Source: Sulfurimicrobium sp963779055
GTDB taxonomy: Bacteria; Pseudomonadota; Gammaproteobacteria; Burkholderiales; Sulfuricellaceae
Assembly: GCA_963779055.1 (NCBI GenBank)
Contig: CAVZWN010000004.1
Coordinates: 930,001 to 994,000, forward strand
Direction: 5' to 3'
DNA length: 64,000 nt
Each line of letters starts with the position of its first letter. Position 1 is the first letter of the stretch. The translations under genes and the position numbers were made by a program. Of the stretch, positions 57,661 to 64,000 are shown piece by piece. A model generated the notes under the pieces. The model worked only from the letters and a program-made list of their open reading frames with translations. It searched no databases and was not told where the DNA came from.

Positions 57661-57669
57661 GAGGATAGA

Positions 57670-57692
57670 TTGAATAACGTTACGGAATTCAA
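57670..57692. promoter_or_regulatory. Palindrome upstream of umuD (possible operator)
   Basis: TTGAAT-N11-ATTCAA with the inner AACGTTAC lies just before the umuD start, spanning the region where an SOS operator is expected. I do not see a canonical CTGT-N8-ACAG LexA box. Whether LexA or UmuD itself binds is unknown. Confidence 0.5.
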
Positions 57693-57947
57693 TGTTGCTG
57701 GAAATGGCCGTATTTGTAAAGCGGGGAATTAACCGTGAACTGCATTTTCGGGAGGAGGAGCGTGGCTAGTCCAAGCCAGAACCTGGCTGTATTATCATTG
57801 CATATGAGGGCAGCAAACCAAGCCGCCCTCGCGATGAGTCAACTGGTTTCAGATAGCCCGCCTTCTAATCGGCTTAGTGTCGAAAACGGAAGTTCACATG
57901 GGAAAATCGCTTCATTCAATCCTGCATCACACCAGAAAGGTAATCCG

Positions 57948-58997
57948 ATGAGCAAGGTTCGCAGACGTTTCATCAGCTCGCTCGACCTGCAGCACGGGCG
58001 GGTAGAAATGAGCCACGGCAGTGGCGGGCGCGCCATGGCGCAACTGATCGAGGAACTGTTTGTCGCCGCGTTCGACAATGCGCTCCTGCGCCAGCTCAAT
58101 GACCAGGCCAGTTTCAGCGTCCCGGCGGGCCGCATGGTGATGGCGACGGACAGCCACGTGGTGACGCCGCTGTTCTTTCCCGGTGGCGATATCGGCTCTC
58201 TTTCCGTACACGGCACCCTCAACGATGTCGCCATGTCGGGCGCGAAGCCGCTCTATCTTTCGGCCGGATTCATTCTGGAAGAAGGCTTTCCGCTTGCCGA
58301 TCTCCAGCGCATCGTCGATTCCATGGCGGCGGCATCCCGGGAAGCGGGCGTGCCCATTGTCACCGGCGACACCAAGGTGGTGGAGCGCGGCAAGGCGGAC
58401 GGCGTATTCATCAACACCACCGGCATCGGCATCGTGCCGGAAGGCATTTACATCAGCGGTGAACTGGCGCAACCGGGCGACAAAATCCTGCTCAGCGGTT
58501 TCATGGGCGACCATGGCGTGGCGGTCATGTCGCAGCGCGAAAATCTCACTTTCAGCTCGGCAATCCTTTCCGATTCGGCGGCCCTGCATGGGCTGGTTGC
58601 GTCCATGGTGGCGGCTGTGCCTGACATTCACTGCCTCCGCGACCCAACCCGCGGCGGGGTCGCCGCCACGCTCAACGAACTGGCGCGGCAATCCGGCGTG
58701 GGCATGCTCATCCAGGAAAAAAACCTGCCGATACGCGAGGCCGTCAGCGCGACCTGCGAGTTTCTCGGCCTGGACCCGCTTTATGTGGCCAACGAAGGCA
58801 AGCTGGTGGCGATCTGCCCGGCAGCATCGGCGGAACGCCTGCTGGAAACCATGAAAAGCCACCCCCTGGGCCGCGATGCCGCCATCATCGGCGAGGTGGT
58901 CGCGGACAGCCACGCCTTTGTGCAGATGGAAACATCCTTCGGCGGCAAGCGCATCGTGGACTGGCTGAGCGGGGAACAGTTGCCGCGCATCTGCTGA
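57948..58997 (+). CDS. hypE: Hydrogenase maturation protein HypE
   Basis: This 349-residue enzyme dehydrates a C-terminal thiocarboxamide to thiocyanate for the cyanide ligands. It has MSHGSGGRAMAQLIEE at the start, DSHVVTPLFFPGGDIG, RDPTRGGVAATLNE, and the essential C-terminal PRIC. ATG 57948 follows AGAAAGG. An open frame reaches back to 57735 but that part is unlike HypE. It is cut off from hypD by about 3.3 kb. Confidence 0.96.
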   Translation: MSKVRRRFISSLDLQHGRVEMSHGSGGRAMAQLIEELFVAAFDNALLRQLNDQASFSVPAGRMVMATDSHVVTPLFFPGGDIGSLSVHGTLNDVAMSGAKPLYLSAGFILEEGFPLADLQRIVDSMAAASREAGVPIVTGDTKVVERGKADGVFINTTGIGIVPEGIYISGELAQPGDKILLSGFMGDHGVAVMSQRENLTFSSAILSDSAALHGLVASMVAAVPDIHCLRDPTRGGVAATLNELARQSGVGMLIQEKNLPIREAVSATCEFLGLDPLYVANEGKLVAICPAASAERLLETMKSHPLGRDAAIIGEVVADSHAFVQMETSFGGKRIVDWLSGEQLPRIC

Positions 58998-59531
58998 TCG
59001 TCTGTCACGTTGAACCCAGATAATCCATTAGGCGGCTCTGCGAGCGATGGTTGGGCCTCAAGTGCCTGGGATCAAGGCACTTCCCCCCTGACAAGGGGGG
59101 ATTGAGGGGGGTTGTGACGAGTGATATTTGCCTCGGCATTAACCCCCCCGGCCCCCCTTGTGCGAGCATCCGCTACGCGGATTGCCTGCTTGACCCGTTT
59201 CAGGGGGGAGCCCATTTGCAACCCTGCTCTGGTATGGCTCTGCGCTGCCCCCCTTGTCAGGGGGAGCCCATTTGTTTCAACGTGACTGACGGCCACAAGC
59301 CCGCTAAAAATTCTGCGCCGCAAAGTAATGTTAGAATCAAAAGATAGCAATTCACATGGCCATGCCATGAAATCAAGGCCTTGAGTCGCTTGCAGCCAGA
59401 CGCTCAGGAATTAATCCGGCGCATCCATTCATATCGGGCAGGTGCCTTTGCCACCGCGATCTGAACACAGCCTGGAATCATTCCCGGCCACGAGAATTCA
59501 GCAGAACAATCACCGTTGAGGAGCGGAACAA
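58998..59531. other. Intergenic region with GC-rich repeats before the sucrose operon
   Basis: These 534 bases have no gene that I can support. They include the second copy of the 35-base repeat (59079-59113), an inverted AACCCCCC segment near 59140-59160, and two copies of GGGGGAGCCCATTTG at about 59204 and 59260. The last 180 bases before sps are less repetitive and may hold its promoter, which I could not identify. Confidence 0.65.
59079..59113. repeat. 35-base GC-rich repeat, copy 2
   Basis: Identical at 34 of 35 bases to 55040-55074, in the same orientation. The two copies flank a 4-kb segment with umuDC and hypE. Confidence 0.75.
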
Positions 59532-61695
59532 ATGAAGAACCAGCCCTCGGAATCGAGAAAACCCTTATTTATCGTTTTGATCAGCGTGCACGGCCTGATC
59601 CGCGGCAACGACCTTGAACTGGGCCGTGATGCCGATACCGGCGGCCAGACCAAGTACGTCGTGGAGCTGGCCCGGGCGCTGGGCGAGCGCGACGATGTCG
59701 AAAAAGTGCTCCTTCTGACGCGCCGCGTCGTGGACAAGCAGGTCGATGCGGATTATGCGGAGCCTTTCGAAGCCCTGTCGAAGAAAGCCGGGAATCGTGC
59801 GCATCGAGTGCGGCGAGCAGAAGTACCTGCCCAAGGAAATGCTGTGGGACTCGCTGGACAATTTCTCCGACAACGCGCTGGCTTACCTCAAGGGCCAGGA
59901 ACGCCTGCCCGACGTGATCCACAGCCATTATGCGGATGCCGGCCATGTCGGCGCCCAGCTTTCGCACCAGCTGGGCGTACCGCTGGTACATACCGGTCAC
60001 TCGCTGGGGCGCACCAAGCGCAAGCAACTGCTGGCCAGCGGCATCGGGCGGGACGAAATCGAGACGGCTTATAAAATTTCCCGCCGCATTGAGGCAGAAG
60101 AGACGACGCTGGGCGTCGCCGAGCGCGTCATTACCAGCACGCAGCAGGAAATCGAGCTGCAATACGGCCTTTACGATTTCTACCAGCCGGAACGCATGCG
60201 GGTGGTCCCGCCCGGCACGGACATGGAAAGATTTTTCCCGCCGCAGGGCGATGAAAAAAACAGCGCCATCGCCAGCGAACTCCAACGCTTCCTGAAACAA
60301 CCCGGCAAACCGGTCATCCTCGCGCTGTCGCGTCCCGACCCGAAGAAGAATATCGTCACCCTGATCGAGGCCTATGGCGAGTCGCCAGAATTGCAGGAAG
60401 CCGCCAATCTGGTGATCGTGGCGGGGAACCGCGACGACGTCCAGGACATGGAGAGTGTCACGCGAACGGTCCTGAACGATATTCTGCTGGCGATCGACAA
60501 ATACGATCTGTACGGAAAAGTCGCCTATCCCAAGCACCACAAATCCGAGGAAGTAGCCATTCTGTACCGGCTGACAGCAGCCTCGCACGGGGTGTTCGTC
60601 AATCCGGCGCTGACCGAGCCATTCGGCCTGACGCTGATCGAGGCGGCCGCCTCCGGCCTGCCGATCGTGGCAACCGAGGACGGCGGCCCGATCGACATCA
60701 TCCGCAACTGCCAGAACGGCCATCTGATCAATCCGCTCGACAGCAAGGCCATGGCAAAAACCATCCTGCAAACCCTGACGGACCAGAAGGAGTGGGCGCG
60801 CCTGGCCGACAATGGCATCCAGGGCGTGCGCCAGCATTATTCGTGGCAGGCGCACGTGGAAAAATACCTCTCGGTCATCCGTCCCCTGGTGGAGAAAACC
60901 GAGCCGATCGCCCGGATGAGCCTGCGCCGTCGGCCGGACGTGTTCCGCAAGCGGGCGATTTTCTCCAGCCTCGATCTCAACCTGACCGGCGACCGCGAAT
61001 CCCTGGCCGCATTCCTGCGGCACATGCATGCGCATCGCAAATCGACCATTTTCGGCATCGCGACCGGCCGCCGTTTCGACGACGCGCTGGCCACCCTGCG
61101 CCAATACAACATTCCCGAGCCGGATGTGCTGATCTCCAGCCAGGGCACGCAGATCCACTATGCGCCGCACCTGACCGAAGACAATGTCTGGGCGCGCCAC
61201 ATCAATCATCAGTGGAACCCGCAGGCCGTGCGCGACATCCTCGGGGAGATACCGGGGCTGAAGATGCAGCCGAAAAACTTTCAAAGCACTTTCAAGATCA
61301 GCTATTACATCGACCCGGAAGTGGCCGACGTCCATGAAATCCGCCAGCTGCTTTTGCGCAATGAGCAGTCCGTGAATGCCGTTTTTTCCTTCGGGCAGTT
61401 TCTCGACGTGCTTCCCGGCAGAGCCTCCAAGGGGCTGGCCCTGCGCTGGTGCGCCGAGCAGCTGAACTTTCCGCTGGAAAACACGCTGGTCGCCGGTGTC
61501 ACCGGGGCCGATGCGGACATGCTGCGCGGCAACACGCTGGGGACTGTCGTGGATAACCGGCATCTGCCCGAGCTGTCCGAACTGGCCAGGGCCGAAAACA
61601 TCTACTTCTCGAAAAGTCCCTACGCTGCCGGGATTCTTGAAGCGATGGAACATTACCGCTTCCTTGCCGGCGAAGAGGAAAAAACCGCCTCATGA
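59532..61695 (+). CDS. sps: Sucrose-phosphate synthase, interrupted by a +1 frameshift
   Basis: The enzyme joins UDP-glucose (or ADP-glucose) and fructose 6-phosphate. It is a GT4 glycosyltransferase with DADTGGQTKYVVELARAL, HSHYADAGHVGAQL, GHSLGRTKRKQL and NPALTEPFGLTLIEAAASG. One extra G at 59790-59792 breaks the frame after 86 codons; corrected length is 720 residues. The C-terminal domain (about 470-700) is HAD-like but its motif reads SSLDLNLTG, lacking the nucleophilic aspartate, so the separate phosphatase gene supplies that step. Confidence 0.9.
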
Positions 61696-62522
61696 ACCGG
61701 TTCCTGATCTGCACCGACCTCGACCGGACCCTGATCCCGAACGGCCCGCAGCCCGAGTCCCCCATGGCGAGAGAACTCTTCCGGCGGCTGGTGAGCCGCG
61801 AGGAAGTCAGCCTGGCCTATGTGAGCGGCAGGCATCGCGCCCTTATCGAGCGGGCAATCGCAGACTTCAGCCTGCCGCAGCCTGATTTCGCCATTGCCGA
61901 TGTCGGCTCGACCATCTATCAGGCGGATGCGGGTGGCTGGCGCCAGTGGGATCAATGGGACGCGCACATCGCGCCGGACTGGCGCGGCATGACGCATGAC
62001 GAACTGCACGGACTGCTAAGCGGATTTCCGGCGCTGAAGCTGCAGGAAAAAGAAAAGCAGAACCGCCACAAGCTCAGTTTCTACGTTCCGCTGGAAGCGG
62101 ATGCGCAGACGCTGATCGGCGAGATGAAGGCGCAACTGAGCGATGCCGGAGTCCGGGCGAACCTGATCTGGAGCATAGACGAACTGGCCGGAATCGGGCT
62201 GCTGGACATCCTGCCGGTCAGCGCCAACAAGCTGCACGCCATCCACTTCCTCATGGAGCGGAAAGGCTTTAACCACGAAAACACGGTCTTTGCCGGCGAC
62301 AGCGGCAATGATCTGGATGTGCTGCTGAGCGACATTCAGGCCGTGCTGGTCGCCAATGCCGATGACGAAGTCCGGAGCCAGGCCGCCGGGGCGCACAAAG
62401 CGGCGCTTTATCTTGCCCAGGGCGGTTATCTCGGGATGAACGGCAACTACAGCGCCGGCATCCTTGAGGGCGTCGCGCACTACCTGCCGGAAGTGGATGC
62501 CTGGCTGCGCGAACAGAACTGA
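61692..62522 (+). CDS. spp: Sucrose-phosphate phosphatase
   Basis: This 276-residue HAD phosphatase has the nucleophile motif CTDLDRTLIP (D9, D11), YVSGRHR with the second-motif region, and GDSGNDLDVL with the magnesium aspartates. It removes phosphate from sucrose 6-phosphate. It overlaps the sps stop by four bases and precedes amylosucrase. Confidence 0.92.
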   Translation: MNRFLICTDLDRTLIPNGPQPESPMARELFRRLVSREEVSLAYVSGRHRALIERAIADFSLPQPDFAIADVGSTIYQADAGGWRQWDQWDAHIAPDWRGMTHDELHGLLSGFPALKLQEKEKQNRHKLSFYVPLEADAQTLIGEMKAQLSDAGVRANLIWSIDELAGIGLLDILPVSANKLHAIHFLMERKGFNHENTVFAGDSGNDLDVLLSDIQAVLVANADDEVRSQAAGAHKAALYLAQGGYLGMNGNYSAGILEGVAHYLPEVDAWLREQN

Positions 62523-62544
62523 ATTGTCCGGCAAAACGCAGTTG

Positions 62545-62670
62545 AACCGCAAAGGCGCGAAGACGCAGAGGAAATACAATGCGTTATCAGGAACAGCCTG
62601 CCCAACCGACAGGTGAATGCAGATTGCTGGTATGAACACGGTTTCTTTGCGCCTTCGCGTCTTTGCGGTT
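62545..62670. repeat. Inverted repeat upstream of amylosucrase
   Basis: The left arm AACCGCAAAGGCGCGAAGAC (62545 on) and the right arm (62642-62670, complement AACCGCAAAGACGCGAAGGC) differ by transitions only. About 67 bases lie between them. It fills most of the spp-amylosucrase gap and resembles dispersed repeats seen in many bacterial genomes. Confidence 0.7.
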
Positions 62671-62709
62671 AAAGAATTACGGTTTTAAGTATTTAACAAG
62701 AGACTACCC

Positions 62710-64000
62710 ATGTACGAACAAGCATCACACTCGCTGCTGAACGAAATTCTGGTCGAGCTGAAACCCGAGATCGGCAACCTGCGGCTGCGGCATTTCTATA
62801 CCCGCCTCGGGGCGAATTTCTACGCCATACATTCCCTGTTTCACCTGCTCTATGGCGGCCGGCCCGATTTCAAGGAACAGATGGTCAGCCTGGTCGACAC
62901 CCTCGCGCTGCGCTACATCGAGCGCGCGCCCGCGCTGCGCAAGTCCGATCTGGCGCGCGAAAGGGACTACAACTGGTTCCTCAGCCAGAAGTGGGTGGGC
63001 ATGGCGTTGTATTGTGACCGTTTCGCCGATGACCTCAAGGGCTTGCGCGAAAAACTGCCCTACCTGCAAGATCTGGGCGTCAACATGGTGCACGTCATGC
63101 CCATGCTCGACTGTCCGCCGGACAACAGCGACGGCGGCTATGCGGTGCGCGATTTCTACCGCATCGACCCGCGCTTCGGCACCACGGCGGATGTCGCGGC
63201 GCTGGCCTCCACGCTGAAGAAACGCGACATGCTGCTGGCGCTCGATGTGGTGGTCAACCACACCTCGAACGAACACGAATGGGCCCAGCGCGCGCGCCGG
63301 GGCGAGAAAAAATACCAGGATTACTACTTCGTCTTCGACGACCGCGAGACACCCGACATCTTCGAGGAAACCATGCCGGAAATCTTCCCGGCCACCGCCC
63401 CCGGCAACTTCACCTGGGACGAGGAAATGGGCAAATGGGTGATGACGGTATTCAACAACTACCAGTGGGATCTGAACTACCGCAACCCGGCGGTGCTGAT
63501 CGAAATGATCGACATCATCCTGTTCTGGGCCAACCAGGGCGCGGACATCCTGCGCCTCGATGCGGTCGCTTTCCTGTGGAAGAAAATGGGCAGCGTGTGC
63601 CAGAACGAACGCGAGGCGCATCTCCTGCTGCAACTAATGAAGGACTGCTGCCAGGTGACCGCACCGGGCGTGCTGTTCATCGCCGAAGCCATTGTCGCCC
63701 CCGGAGAAATTTCCAAGTATTTCGGCGAGGACGCGATCAATGCCAAGGAGTGCGAGATCGCCTACAACGCCACTTTCATGGCCCTGCTCTGGGATGCGGT
63801 GGCGACCAAGAACGCGGCCGTGCTCAACCATGGCGTCAAGAACCTGCCCAACAAGCTGGAACGGGCGACCTGGCTCAACTACGTGCGCTGTCACGACGAC
63901 ATCGGCCTGGGGTTTGACGACAGCGATATCCGTCTGGCCGGTTATGACCCGGCGCAGCACCGGCGCTTCGTGCTCGATTATTTCACCGGCAGATTTGCCG
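62710..64000 (+). CDS. ams: Amylosucrase (cut by window edge)
   Basis: The first 430 codons of a GH13 amylosucrase start at ATG 62710. The catalytic nucleophile is D284 in ILRLDAVAF and the general acid E326 in FIAEAIVAP, within two residues of the Neisseria enzyme (D286, E328). VVVNHTSNEHEW and CHDDIGLGF are also present. It splits sucrose, building alpha-glucan and releasing fructose. The C-terminal part lies outside the window. Position after sps-spp suggests sucrose turnover. Confidence 0.93.
   Translation, partial: MYEQASHSLLNEILVELKPEIGNLRLRHFYTRLGANFYAIHSLFHLLYGGRPDFKEQMVSLVDTLALRYIERAPALRKSDLARERDYNWFLSQKWVGMALYCDRFADDLKGLREKLPYLQDLGVNMVHVMPMLDCPPDNSDGGYAVRDFYRIDPRFGTTADVAALASTLKKRDMLLALDVVVNHTSNEHEWAQRARRGEKKYQDYYFVFDDRETPDIFEETMPEIFPATAPGNFTWDEEMGKWVMTVFNNYQWDLNYRNPAVLIEMIDIILFWANQGADILRLDAVAFLWKKMGSVCQNEREAHLLLQLMKDCCQVTAPGVLFIAEAIVAPGEISKYFGEDAINAKECEIAYNATFMALLWDAVATKNAAVLNHGVKNLPNKLERATWLNYVRCHDDIGLGFDDSDIRLAGYDPAQHRRFVLDYFTGRFA

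Noticed and set aside
54688..59113. Transposon or integrative element carrying umuDC
   Set aside because: I found no transposase, integrase or terminal inverted repeats, only short direct repeats and decayed non-coding repeats.

Overview
The window reads as a chromosomal segment of a betaproteobacterial chemolithoautotroph, most likely in or near the Nitrosomonadales (Sulfuricella/Gallionella-like). The evidence is the 16S-tRNA-Ile-tRNA-Ala-23S rRNA operon, a form II RuBisCO (cbbM) with cbbQ, cbbO and cbbR, a membrane-associated [NiFe]-hydrogenase with HynS-Isp1-Isp2-HynL order, and housekeeping genes whose sequences look betaproteobacterial. The lineage is my inference; I could not run a search.

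Layout. 1-3,600: the rRNA operon on the minus strand, cut by the window edge inside 23S, with three tandem consensus promoters and boxA sites. 3,670-11,600: tyrS (-), an M23 peptidase, anmK, then the minus-strand genes argC, a coiled-coil membrane protein, bactofilin and erpA, then rplM-rpsI and an OsmC protein. 11,650-14,530: a DUF4124 protein and ntrBC. 14,500-20,320: cbbR (-) divergent from cbbM-cbbQ-cbbO. 20,440-42,540: housekeeping genes (purC, ftsY, two M16 peptidases, rsmD, coaD, yfhL-type ferredoxin, a dynamin-like GTPase, mutM, a Gld-type ABC exporter, a TPR lipoprotein, lolB, ispE, tRNA-Gln, prs, rplY, pth, rsuA-like, ychF) and a PsiF-repeat protein.

42,770-59,000 is the hydrogenase island: maturation protease, HupH-like protein, hynS, isp1, a 37-codon ORF not previously annotated here, isp2, hynL, a nickel permease, hypA, hypB, a DUF4124 protein, hypF, hypC, hypD. 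The run is then broken by a 1.1-kb non-coding repeat island and a reversed umuDC cassette before hypE. 59,530-64,000 holds a sucrose operon: sucrose-phosphate synthase, sucrose-phosphate phosphatase and the start of amylosucrase. Together the genes suggest H2 oxidation feeding electrons through Isp2/Isp1 to the membrane and carbon fixation by form II RuBisCO. Sucrose may serve as compatible solute or reserve.

Two features stand out across the window. First, seven genes (anmK, psiF, hupH, the Ni permease, hypF, hypD, sps) are each broken by exactly one extra base, and removing it gives a full reading frame, so sequencing or assembly error is the leading explanation. Second, a family of heptad-phased G-rich/C-rich hairpin repeats occurs in the rRNA spacer and three times inside the hyp cluster, once translated in frame within HypF and once forming the HypC tail.
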